Made by a program: the position numbers and the translations under genes. From Spinacia oleracea (Eukaryota > Streptophyta > Magnoliopsida > Caryophyllales > Amaranthaceae), in the NCBI RefSeq assembly GCF_020520425.1, contig NC_079492.1, positions 140,930,361-140,994,360 on the forward strand: a DNA stretch of 64,000 nt. Direction: 5' to 3'. Shown here one piece after another: positions 31,021 through 40,142 of this stretch; positions within the stretch are counted from its first letter, which is position 1; each line of letters opens with the position of its first letter. The notes beneath the pieces were generated by a model. That model saw nothing but the letters and a program-made list of their open reading frames with translations, did not search any database and was not told the origin of the DNA.

Positions 31021-34000
31021 TCATACAAAATATTTCTTGAGAACATCGGTATTCCAATGGTTCTTCAGAATTGTTCCATCTAACTGTTTCAGCATATACG
31101 TGCCTGGCCTTTTTTCGGAATGGATGATGTATGGTCCTTCCCAAGTGGCTGAGAGTTTGCCATGGATCCGTCCTTTCTGAACCGAGGCGGCGTTTCTGAG
31201 TACTAGATCACCGACTTTTAGGGGTCTGGCGTTGACTCTTCGGTTGTAATGCTTGTTGACCCTCTGCAAATAGGCTGCGTTGAGTGTCCTTGCATCGTTC
31301 CGAGCTTCATCCAGTAGATCGAGAGCTTCGGATAGAAGCTGGTTGTTGCTTTCTCCTTGGAGCCCATCATACCTGTTGTATGCCTGGATCCTCAGGCTTT
31401 CTGTTCCGATTTCCACAGGAATTACAGCTTCGGATCCGTATACAAGGTGGAACGGTGTTTGTCCGGTAGCTTCTTTTTCAGTGGTCCGAAGGGACCATAG
31501 CGTTCCGGGTAGCTCTTCTAACCATTTGTTTTTGTCATCCTCGACTCTTTTCTTGAGTGCGTTGAGGATGAGTTTGTTAGCGGCTTCGGCTTGCCCGTTG
31601 CTTTGTGGGTGACAGACTGCCGAGTATGCTAGGTGTATGCCGAACTGTTTGCACCACTTTTGCAACGGGGTGTTGTCGAACTGTTTCCCGTGGTCGAAGA
31701 CCATCAGTCTTGGTATGCCGAACCTTGTGATGATGTTCTGCCATATGAACTTGCGGACCTGAGGTTCGGTGATGGAGGAGACAGCTTCGGCTTCGATCCA
31801 TTTGCTAAAATAGTCGACTCCTACAATCAACCACTTCTTCTGGTTCGTCGCTGAGGGGAAGGGACCAATGATGTCTAACCCCCACTGTGCGAATGGTAAG
31901 GGATACAGTGTTGATTGTAGGGCTTGAGCTGGTTGATGGATGGCTGGTGCGAACTTTTGGCATTTCTCGCATTTCCTTGCCATCTGCTTTGCCTCGGAAA
32001 CCATAGTGGGCCACCAGTACCCAGCCCGAAGGGCTTTATGTGCTAATGTCCTACCTCCAATGTGGTTTCCGCATATCCCGAGGTGGATTTCCCTTAGGAT
32101 GTAGTCAGCGTCTGTTGGACCCACACATTTTAGCAGCGGAGCAGAGAATGATTTCCTCATGAGCTCTCCTTCGGCGCTGATGATGAACCATCTGTTGAAT
32201 CTTTTCAGTTTTCTCGCTTGCAGCTTATCTTCAGGAAGTTCTCCCCTTTCTTTGTATGCAACTACTGCGTCCATCCAGCTCGGTTCGGTGCGTAAGCTGC
32301 ATACTGTGGTGGGTAGCAAGTCGATGCTTCTCTCCTGGTGAACTTCCACGTGGACCGACCTGTTTAGGTCGATGAGTGTCGAGCTTGCGAGTTTTGACAG
32401 TGCGTCTGCTTGCGCGTTCTGTCCTCGGGGAATGAGGATGACTTCAAAGGATCTTAACTTTGACGTTAAGGATTTAATCTTTGCTAAATAGGCTGTCATG
32501 CTGGGCCATTTGGCCTCATACTCTCCTCGGATCTGGTTGGCTACAAGCTGGGAATCAGTTTTGAGGCGAACATGTTCGGCCTCCAGGGATAAACAAAGCT
32601 CTATCCCTGCGATTGCGGCCTCGTATTCGGCCTCGTTGTTGGTTGCTTTGAAGCCGAACTTCAATGCATACTCTATGCTTTTCCCCGTCGGGGGGATTAG
32701 TACAACTCCTGCCCCTGAGCCGTTTACTGTGGAAGATCCGTCAGTGAAGACCTCCCAAGTGCTTTTCGTATCATCCCACATTTCCTGGTATGAGCACTCG
32801 GCCAAGAAGTCTGCCAATGCTTGTGCTTTGATTGCTGTCCTCGGCTGATATTTGATGCCGAACTCTGATAGTTCGAAGGCCCAGGCAGCCAATCTTCCTG
32901 ACCTCTCTATTTTGTCGAGTACTTTTTCGAGCGGTTGGTCAGTTAGCACTGTGATCTGGTGGGAGTCGAAGTATGGCCTCAGTTTTCGTGCAGCTACCAC
33001 TACTGCATATGCGACTTTCTCGATGAGTGGGTACCGGGTTTCGGCTCCTGTAAGTGTTCGGCTGGTGAAGTAGATTGGCTGTTGCTTCTTTTCTTCTTCC
33101 CGAAGAAGCACTGCGCTGACGGTTCCAGGGCTAACTGCGACATATAGGTACAGGGTTTCCCCCTCCTTTGGTCTGGCCAGTGTCGGCAGTTGAGCTAGGT
33201 GGGCTCTGAGTTGCTGAAAAGCTTCTTTTTGCTCCTGTTCCCATATCAGTTCGGGATCCACTTTCCTCGGGACCCCCTTTTTCTTGACTGGTTCTGCTTC
33301 TCCTCCGGGGAGGTTCTTTGGTTTCAGTGCCTTGAAGAAGGGGGCTCCCTTGTCCGAGGCTTTTGATATGAACCTTGTTAGTGCGGCTAACCTGCCGGTT
33401 AGCCTCTGCACATCTCTCTTGGTCTTCGGCTCGGGTAAATCCAATGCCGCTTGGACTTTGTCTGGGTTCGCATCAATTCCTCTTTCGCTCACCATGAATC
33501 CGAGGAATTTCCCTGACTTCACCCCGAAGACGCATTTTTTTGGGTTCAGCTTCATGCTGTATTTCCTCAGATTTCCGAAGGTCTCTGCCAAGTCTTTGAC
33601 ATGGTCTTCCTCCTTGATGCTTTTTACGATGGAGTCATCCACGTAGACCTCCACGTTCCTCCCTTTCTGGTCGGCGAAGACGTGGTCAACTAACCTCTGG
33701 TAGGTGGCTCCGGCATTTTTTAAGCCGAAAGGCATCATTTTGTAGTTGAACACTCCTGCGCTTGTGATGAACGCTGTCTTTGCCCTGTCATCGGGGTGCA
33801 TGAATACTTGGTGGTAGCCTGAAAAGGCATCCATGAAGCTGAGCAGTGCATGGCCGCTGGTGGAGTCAACCAGTTGATCTATCCTTGGCAGGGGATAGCA
33901 GTCTTTGGGGCAGGCTCGGTTCAGATCTGTGAAATCTACGCACATTCGCCATGAGCCGTTCGCTTTCTTGACCATCACCACGTTGGCCGGCCACTTCGGA

Positions 34001-36771
34001 TACATGCATGGTTCGATGAATCCGGCCTCTTGCAACTTTTTAACCTCCTCGGCGATGGCTTTGTTTTTCTCCGAGGAGTAATTTCTCTTTTTTTGCTTGA
34101 TTGGCCGAGCTTCAGCGTTGACATCCAGCTTGTGACAAATCAGCTTCGGATTTATCCCTGGCATATCTGCTGCTGACCATGCGAAGATGTCTTTGTGATC
34201 CCTGAGTAGTCGGATCAAATCGATTCGGAGCCCCGAGCTTAGGCCCTTGCCTATTCGGACGCTCCTGTCTGAATTATCTTCGAGGAAGATATCCTCCATT
34301 TCTTGATCTGGTTCGGGAGATAGGGTTTCGGGGCGAGCATCAACTTCTGCGGGAGACAAGCTGCTCGTGCTTGCTCTTCTTCTTTTTGCCTCGCTTTCTT
34401 CTCCCTTAGCTCCTTTTTCTTCCTCGGGGCCGTCCTCTAGTTTGGGCTTTCGGACAGCAGTGTGGCAGGTTCTTCTCGCCACTTCTTGATCACCCCTGAT
34501 TCGTTCGGCGAATCCTGCATCCGAGACGTATATCATCAGCTGGTGGTATGTGGAGGGGACTGCTTGCATCTTGTGAATCATGGTTCTCCCCATGATTACG
34601 TTGTATACGGAGTCGCAGTCCATCACCAAAAATTCGTCCCGAAGGGTTTTTGCTGCCTGGCCTTCGCCCACTGTGACTGGCAGGGTGATCTTTCCTCGAG
34701 GGATAGCTGCGGATCCGTTGAATCCGATCAGAGGATAACTGACTTTCGTCAGTGCTTCCTCTGGCTCTTCGAGGATCAGCTGCTCGAAGCAGTTTCTGAA
34801 GATGATATTGACGGCACTTCCTCCGTCGACTAATACTCGATGTACGTTGTGGTTATTGAGGTCCATGGAGATGACCAGAGGATCATCATGCTTGTACTGG
34901 ACTCCGAAGCAATCATCAGCAGTGAAGGTCATGTTCGGGGGGTGTGGCTGGTTGTCTCCCACCGCGCTGAAGTTGACCCGATGGGAGAGGGCTCTTAGGT
35001 GTTTTTTGCTGGCCTGGCCAGACTTCTGTCCCCCGAACACCACTAGGATGTCATTTTTCTTGTGCCCTGTTGCTTCGTAGACCCTTTTCTGGGGTTGCTC
35101 GTGTTGTTTGCCGCTTGCGGCCTTTTCTTTTTCCTCCCTTCGGTCTAACAAGTACTGTTTCAGGTAGCCTCGGCGAACGAGGTCCTCAATGTTGTCTTTC
35201 AGCGAGTTGCATTCTTCGGTATGGTGACCGAAGTCATCATGGAACTCGCACCATTTGTTCTTGTTTCTCCGAGCTGGGTTGGACTTGAGCTTCCCAGGTA
35301 GTTTCCACTTTTCGTCATTTCTGTTGAGGTTGAATATCTCCTTTCGGGGCAGAGCTAGTGGAGTGTAGTTGGTGTACTTGGGTTGAAGTTCACCCCTTCT
35401 CCCGTCTTTCTTCGGGCTCATCTCTCTAGCTCCTACTTTCTCTTTCCCCTTCCTTGAGCTACCCTCGGGCTTGCTCTGGGTATTCTTTGTGTCTCTCGGA
35501 TCCGACGATCCTTTCAGTCTTGCAGCGGCCTTGTTGAACTCCTCGGTTCTGATGAACGCGTCAGCCATTTGGAGCACGTCAGCTATTCTGGAGGGGTTCT
35601 TCATTGAGAGTTCGTCACGGAACTTCCCTTCCTGGAGCGCGTGCTTCAAGGCGAAGATGGCCACGTCTGGCTGCAAGTTTGGTATGTTTGTTGATTCCTT
35701 CATGAATCTGGCCATGAATTCTCTCAGACTTTCGTCTCTTTCTTGTTGGATTGAGGTCAGTTCTGCTGTGGTTCGCTCGGGGCGATTGTTGCTCACGAAC
35801 TGTGTGCAGAATCTCTTTTTCAGCTTTTTCCAGCTCTTGATCGATCCCTTCGGCAGCGATCTAAACCACTCTCCCGCCACTCCGGTTAGCGTGGTTGGGA
35901 AGTATTTACACCAGCATGCTTCGGAGTAGGGACTCAAGAACATTTGCTGCTCGTAGGAGATGACATGATCCCTCGGATCTGTGATTCCGCTGTAGGTTAG
36001 GTGAGCTGGCAGTCTTACCTTCGGTATTTCTTCCATAATCAGCTCGTCCGAGAAAGGGGATGACGTAGGAGTCATGATTCTTTTCCCGAGTCTAGCCCTG
36101 ATGCCTTCGTTTGCCGAGGTTCTATGATTAGAACGTTCGGGCGTACGATGGGGGCTAGGGGTTCGATCATGCCTCCTGTCTCTTCTTCTTTCTCGGCTAC
36201 TGACCTCGGGTCGTTCGCCAGATCTGCTCGACTCACCTACCCCGAGTCTCGTGTGGATCGAAGGTCTTAACCTTGAGTGGACCGAGGGCCTCAACCTGCT
36301 GAGCACCGAGCTTCGGATCCGAGTGTTACGAGTAGTTGATTCGCTTTGGAGAGCTGTTGGAGTAGGCGATGGTCTCGCAAACCAATCTGGTTGCTGTTGT
36401 GCCCTTTTTTGGGTGTCCCACGTGCTTTCCGTCCACCTCGACGTCAAGTGTGTTCCTGTCAAGGGAAGGAGTTCTCGTTCGGGTCTGGACACTTCCGCAC
36501 TGGGTGGCTCGTTCAGCCTTCGCCTGGTCCTCCTCTCTTCTCTGCGGTCGTTTGCCAGTCCTTGCTGCTTCTCATTGAAGAGGAAGTTTTGCATGATGGT
36601 CATGGCCGCAGTGAGCTCTTCCCTAGTTGGAATCGGAGGTCCTGCATTTGTGGCGGTCGTAGCTCTGCTTGGCTGTGACCTCGCCATCGATTGAGGGTGC
36701 CCCTCTTGGTCAGATTCTGAATCTGACCGCACCATCATATCGTCGTCATTGTTAACAACATCATTCACCAT
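31021..36771 (-). CDS. Gag-Pol polyprotein of the Tat-type Gypsy element
   Basis: A long frame, with Met at 36771 as likely start (MVNDVVNNDDD); the frame is open further upstream through the primer site into the LTR, so an upstream start is possible. In order: gag (FRSLPKGSIKSWKKLKKRF); a CHC-type knuckle (WCEFHDDFGHHTEEC); aspartic protease (VLVDGGSAVNIIF); reverse transcriptase with YPLPRIDQLVD, DAFSGYHQ and YVDD; the gypsy RNase H; a second, archaeal-type RNase H (VFTDGSSTVNGSGAG, NNEAEYEA); and integrase with an HHCC knuckle (CEKCQKF) and WGLDIIGPF. Two RNase H domains mark the Tat clade. There is no chromodomain and no envelope. It looks whole. Many shorter plus-strand frames across it are shadows. 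Confidence 0.95.
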   Translation of the reverse strand: MVNDVVNNDDDMMVRSDSESDQEGHPQSMARSQPSRATTATNAGPPIPTREELTAAMTIMQNFLFNEKQQGLANDRREERRTRRRLNEPPSAEVSRPERELLPLTGTHLTSRWTESTWDTQKRAQQQPDWFARPSPTPTALQSESTTRNTRIRSSVLSRLRPSVHSRLRPSIHTRLGVGESSRSGERPEVSSRERRRDRRHDRTPSPHRTPERSNHRTSANEGIRARLGKRIMTPTSSPFSDELIMEEIPKVRLPAHLTYSGITDPRDHVISYEQQMFLSPYSEACWCKYFPTTLTGVAGEWFRSLPKGSIKSWKKLKKRFCTQFVSNNRPERTTAELTSIQQERDESLREFMARFMKESTNIPNLQPDVAIFALKHALQEGKFRDELSMKNPSRIADVLQMADAFIRTEEFNKAAARLKGSSDPRDTKNTQSKPEGSSRKGKEKVGAREMSPKKDGRRGELQPKYTNYTPLALPRKEIFNLNRNDEKWKLPGKLKSNPARRNKNKWCEFHDDFGHHTEECNSLKDNIEDLVRRGYLKQYLLDRREEKEKAASGKQHEQPQKRVYEATGHKKNDILVVFGGQKSGQASKKHLRALSHRVNFSAVGDNQPHPPNMTFTADDCFGVQYKHDDPLVISMDLNNHNVHRVLVDGGSAVNIIFRNCFEQLILEEPEEALTKVSYPLIGFNGSAAIPRGKITLPVTVGEGQAAKTLRDEFLVMDCDSVYNVIMGRTMIHKMQAVPSTYHQLMIYVSDAGFAERIRGDQEVARRTCHTAVRKPKLEDGPEEEKGAKGEESEAKRRRASTSSLSPAEVDARPETLSPEPDQEMEDIFLEDNSDRSVRIGKGLSSGLRIDLIRLLRDHKDIFAWSAADMPGINPKLICHKLDVNAEARPIKQKKRNYSSEKNKAIAEEVKKLQEAGFIEPCMYPKWPANVVMVKKANGSWRMCVDFTDLNRACPKDCYPLPRIDQLVDSTSGHALLSFMDAFSGYHQVFMHPDDRAKTAFITSAGVFNYKMMPFGLKNAGATYQRLVDHVFADQKGRNVEVYVDDSIVKSIKEEDHVKDLAETFGNLRKYSMKLNPKKCVFGVKSGKFLGFMVSERGIDANPDKVQAALDLPEPKTKRDVQRLTGRLAALTRFISKASDKGAPFFKALKPKNLPGGEAEPVKKKGVPRKVDPELIWEQEQKEAFQQLRAHLAQLPTLARPKEGETLYLYVAVSPGTVSAVLLREEEKKQQPIYFTSRTLTGAETRYPLIEKVAYAVVVAARKLRPYFDSHQITVLTDQPLEKVLDKIERSGRLAAWAFELSEFGIKYQPRTAIKAQALADFLAECSYQEMWDDTKSTWEVFTDGSSTVNGSGAGVVLIPPTGKSIEYALKFGFKATNNEAEYEAAIAGIELCLSLEAEHVRLKTDSQLVANQIRGEYEAKWPSMTAYLAKIKSLTSKLRSFEVILIPRGQNAQADALSKLASSTLIDLNRSVHVEVHQERSIDLLPTTVCSLRTEPSWMDAVVAYKERGELPEDKLQARKLKRFNRWFIISAEGELMRKSFSAPLLKCVGPTDADYILREIHLGICGNHIGGRTLAHKALRAGYWWPTMVSEAKQMARKCEKCQKFAPAIHQPAQALQSTLYPLPFAQWGLDIIGPFPSATNQKKWLIVGVDYFSKWIEAEAVSSITEPQVRKFIWQNIITRFGIPRLMVFDHGKQFDNTPLQKWCKQFGIHLAYSAVCHPQSNGQAEAANKLILNALKKRVEDDKNKWLEELPGTLWSLRTTEKEATGQTPFHLVYGSEAVIPVEIGTESLRIQAYNRYDGLQGESNNQLLSEALDLLDEARNDARTLNAAYLQRVNKHYNRRVNARPLKVGDLVLRNAASVQKGRIHGKLSATWEGPYIIHSEKRPGTYMLKQLDGTILKNHWNTDVLKKYFV

Positions 36772-36817
36772 TTTCGCGGAAAGAGGTGGTTGATGTCTTC
36801 CAAAGGCTTTGAAGTGT

Positions 36818-36841
36818 TCTTCCCCACAGACGGCGCCAAAT
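36818..36841 (-). other. Primer-binding site of the Tat-type element
   Basis: Minus strand TTTGGCGCCGTCTGTGGGG directly inside the 5' LTR; the TGGCGCC core is common to plant Gypsy primer sites. Confidence 0.75.
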
Positions 36842-37266
36842 TGTTCCGGTGTTGTAAAGATGGAAACAATGGGCTTCGAATGAAGGCCCTTTTGTATGTG
36901 TTGAAGATCTTGCTTGTTTGAATGAGTGGAGTCCGAATTCACCTGCACAAGAGCAAAGTCACTGGCCTCGGGGGTGTTTCCGAGGAAAGCCCCTCCGATG
37001 CCTAAGTAAGAATGATGCTCGGATTCTAGAGAGAAGTTCTCTAGAAGAGTAGTCTTAAGGCGATAAATTGGACGTACCTTGAGGTGTGAGCCTTGGCGGC
37101 CTATTTATAGTGTTTGCATAATAAATGCCCATAGGTCACTTATTGTTATTGGGCCTTGGGCCTTAATGGATGGCTGAATAGCCATTGGTAGGTTTGATGT
37201 TGTTGTTTAGAGCCATTGGGCTTTGGACTTAGTGGCCCAATTGAGAATTAATTGGGAGCCCAAACA
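36842..37266 (-). repeat. 5' LTR of the Tat-type element
   Basis: 425 bp. The minus strand would contain the promoter; CTATAAATAG is visible on that strand near 37104-37113. Confidence 0.95.
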
Positions 37267-37271
37267 ATGAT

Positions 37272-37634
37272 AGTGATGAATAAACTTTGTTAATCACATG
37301 GGCGATTTTGGTACTTGAGGTTGTGATAAAGAAATGTTGTTCATAGTGGTTTTAAACTTTGGAGTTTAATAGTTTATGATGGCCCCGTTATCGTTGTAAA
37401 ATCATACAAGATGGCTTTTACTTCTCATGTTTATTGTGGCATAACGTTAGGTTTCAAACAACAACGTAACCTCTTTGAATCTTTTTGTGAAGCGTGATTT
37501 CAATCTTATTCGTGTGTGTCGAATATGTGACCATATTGATTTCTATAACTCTCTAGAAAAATATTTGTGCTTTCAACAATCTCTCGTGCAAGATTTCAAG
37601 AAAATTCTTCTTCGTTTTGACTTTACTCAAATTC
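37272..37634. other. Intergenic DNA, nothing recognised
   Basis: AT-rich sequence, the continuation of the pre-insertion site of the Tat-type element. No supported gene. Confidence 0.4.
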
Positions 37635-37757
37635 TTTTTTTTATTGGTTACAGATAGCCACAAAGGCAATAATAAATTAGAATTGAGGGACTTGAACCTT
37701 AGACCTATCGGATACGGACTCTTAATCTTAACCACTAAGTCAATATCTCATGTTGGT
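37635..37757 (-). mobile_element. SINE, minus strand
   Basis: On the minus strand an A-box-like TAGTGGTTAAGA is followed by a B-box GGTTCAAGTCCC and, at the 3' end, an A8 tail (37635-37642 on the plus strand as T). The 8-bp duplication TCAAATTC flanks it (37627-37634 and 37758-37765). At 123 bp it is a short SINE. Confidence 0.8.
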
Positions 37758-37899
37758 TCAAATTCGTTGTTTCTAATTACATTGTCACTTACTATTTTAT
37801 ATATCCAAGATCGGACATAATTTATCTCAAGACTCTTTTTATGTTAATTAATTGCAACTTCTTGAGAGAAGGAAGCCCAGCCCTTAGTACGTTGAGTCT

Positions 37900-38097
37900 G
37901 GATCCTCTAGAGTTCTAAAATAACTCTACAAGGTAGAGTTGTATCTAACCCATACATTTTAAAATCAATGGCTCATATTGATGAGAAAATATACGAGGAA
38001 TTTTGGAAAGATAATATATGAACCATTGATTTTTCATTCAATGGTTGATATGCTCAAACTCTACATTGTAGAGTTATTTTACAACTCTAGAGGATCC
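37900..38097. mobile_element. Foldback MITE, GGATCCTCTAGAG family, copy 2
   Basis: 198 bp from GGATCCTCTAGAGTT to AACTCTAGAGGATCC, with perfect terminal 15-bp inverted repeats. The interior matches 16687-16889 closely (TTGGAAAGATAATATATGAA shared). Confidence 0.82.
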
Positions 38098-38666
38098 AAA
38101 ATCTAGTTACGTTTATTGTTTTTACGTAGTTACTTTACTACTACCCGTATAAAATATTCCGTATACTCAATGATTGATAATATATATAATGTATTAATGT
38201 GTAAGTGTCAATAATGGATGTCATTACTAATGATCCTACCATCCTTAATTAATCAAGAAAGACTATCAAAGTTTAGGAATTATTGGATTATACAGAAGAG
38301 ACAGAGTTTAGCAGAATAGCTAACTTGTTAAATAGTTTAATTAGTTCACATTATTGAGAAGAACTCAAAGTCATTTCTTAGAGGCTGGTTTCTCATCAGC
38401 CTTCTACGCTTATTTAGTTAGAGGCTGGTCTTCGGTTATGGTCATTAAAAATGGTTACAAACTTAGAATAGGTTAATTTGACCACAAAGTTAAGTTAGAA
38501 AAATAATAGAGGTGTAAATGAAAGTCGTGCCAAATTAATATTGTTAATATAATAATACGACTTATTCTAATATGGATGTTTGGTTCTCATATACTACGTA
38601 TATAGATTCAGTACGTATATGTATGGACAATTATAAGTATATATTTACTATCTTCCATTAGACTAT
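38098..38666. other. Intergenic AT-rich DNA, nothing recognised
   Basis: Direct inspection shows no gene, RNA or repeat borders. Short AT palindromes such as TATATATAATG only. Confidence 0.4.
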
Positions 38667-38668
38667 TA

Positions 38669-38996
38669 CTCCCTCCGTTCTGGAATACTCGACCCGGTTT
38701 GACCAGCACAGAGTTTAAGGGACTTGAATTGACTTATTTAATTTAATAGGTAGTAGTTGATAGTGGGGTATTATTTTAATGTAGTTAGTGGGAGGTGGGT
38801 TAAGAGGTGGGGTTGGGGGAGAGTAGGGGTTGAATTTTTAATTATTTTTTGTATGGAGTAGGGGGTAGGTGGGTTAATAGGGGTGGAGTGAGAAATAATA
38901 TAATATTGTTAGAATATTTCCATTTTTAGAAACAGGTCAAGTATTAAGGGACGACCCGATAAGAAAAACAGGTCAAGTATTTCGGGACGGAGGGAG
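38669..38996. mobile_element. Stowaway MITE, copy F (twin of copy A)
   Basis: 328 bp with TA duplications at 38667-38668 and 38997-38998. Its reverse complement matches 1262-1589 nearly base for base, about 97-98 percent by eye and without length change. Confidence 0.93.
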
Positions 38997-38998
38997 TA

Positions 38999-39815
38999 CA
39001 ATTTACAAGTAGCCATCAATCTCGACAGAGAAAACACTTGCAAATTGGACTTAAGAAACTCGGAATTAATGTTGACCTCACAAACATTTTATAAAGATGA
39101 CAACAATGTAAAATCTTGATATGCTTGACGCGATCATATTTAACATGATTGACAACAAGATAAGAGGCAGAAATTTTATCACAATCCAACTTTAAATAGT
39201 ACTCCGTAGATACATATGTGCACAATTACGAGTATACATACTTTAGGTATCCTCTCTTAAATACTTTGTTTGGCTAAATAAGTTTGATGATGCTTAGATA
39301 AGAGTTAATTTGGTTCGAGTATCAATTCTGAATCAGCAAAATTCACGTGGAGAGAACAACTTCTTAATCAAATAACATTTTATATTCAATATCATTATTT
39401 ATCGGACACATGATACTAACATAGTAATATTCCATGTAAAAAGTTGGCGTTGAAGAGAATAATATATTTATCTTATGTAGATATGATGAGCATATCTCTT
39501 TGAATCTTTGATTTATACTCACATATACGATTCTTTGTACTAGTAAATCAAATTAATTTTCTTTCAATTTTAAATTATATCCTTTTCCTAATATTTATAT
39601 CAGCGTTGATTTTTAATTACTTACTATATTGTTGTCCTTAATTTGGTCCGACTCCGCATTTCATGATGTTATTAGGACATGATTCATGATTCCCCCATTA
39701 ATATTACACAACGTGAAACTTGGTTTAAAAGCTTTGTCACATTTGTCAAACTTTCAGGAAAAAAAATATGAATATATACTTCGAATTTTATAAAGGTAAT
39801 TATTACAGGTACTTT
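38999..39815. other. Intergenic DNA, nothing recognised
   Basis: AT-rich; no reading frame with protein-like composition. Confidence 0.4.
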
Positions 39816-39892
39816 AAAGAGGGCGTGGGTTCAAATCCCACTTCTGACAAAATTTAATCTATTTTACCCGGTTCGAACCCGGGCTCAGACAC
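39816..39892 (+). pseudogene. tRNA 3'-end fragments (tRNA-Leu-like plus a second T-arm)
   Basis: Positions 39818-39850 read AGAGGGCGTGGGTTCAAATC followed by CCACTTCTGACA, which matches the T-arm and acceptor strand of plant nuclear tRNA-Leu. About 20 bases later, ACCCGGTTCGAACCCGGGCT followed by CAGACACCA looks like another T-arm and acceptor strand with a CCA. No 5' halves are present, so neither is functional. Confidence 0.6.
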
Positions 39893-40142
39893 CATTGATT
39901 ATTTTTAACATGAATTATGTTTCGAAAAAAAAAACGACCTTACTTGAACACGATCTGTTCTATAGTATTCGTACCTCTGTATCTTTGAGTTCTAAAGAGA
40001 CAGAAAACCAAGTCTGGTGGATGAATCATGACCGTGCGATCTGCGCGTGATTAACGGCTACCATTGATCTCCTGGTCTCTGGCGCTGTAGATGATCGTTC
40101 CTCAGTTCCTTTGCGAGGCTTGAGGGAGATCGCACGGTTTGT

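Larger units (their letters stand above)
25758..37266 (-). mobile_element. Ty3/Gypsy LTR retrotransposon, Tat lineage, looks whole and very young
   Basis: The element is 11,509 bp with 425-bp LTRs in which I see no difference, TG...CA ends and a 5-bp duplication ATGAT (25753-25757, 37267-37271). The polyprotein is on the minus strand, so the 5' LTR is the right one. The primer site next to it, TGGCGCCGTCTGTGGGGA on the minus strand, is of the usual Tat-clade type. Between the polyprotein end and the 3' LTR lies a 4-5 kb region that holds a gene on the opposite strand and a 46-bp tandem repeat. An antisense ORF in this place is known in Tat relatives such as Retand and Grande. Identical LTRs mean a very recent insertion. 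Confidence 0.96.

Noticed and set aside
31280-36694. Plus-strand frames across the Tat-type polyprotein (for example 35471-35929 and 36251-36694)
   Set aside because: Antisense shadows of the gag-pol frame; unlike the 26624-30011 region they lack a start context, domain signal or splice structure.
37895-38100. Vector or polylinker contamination because of GGATCC and TCTAGA sites
   Set aside because: A diverged second copy exists at 16687-16889 and flanks are genomic, so it is a native repeat.
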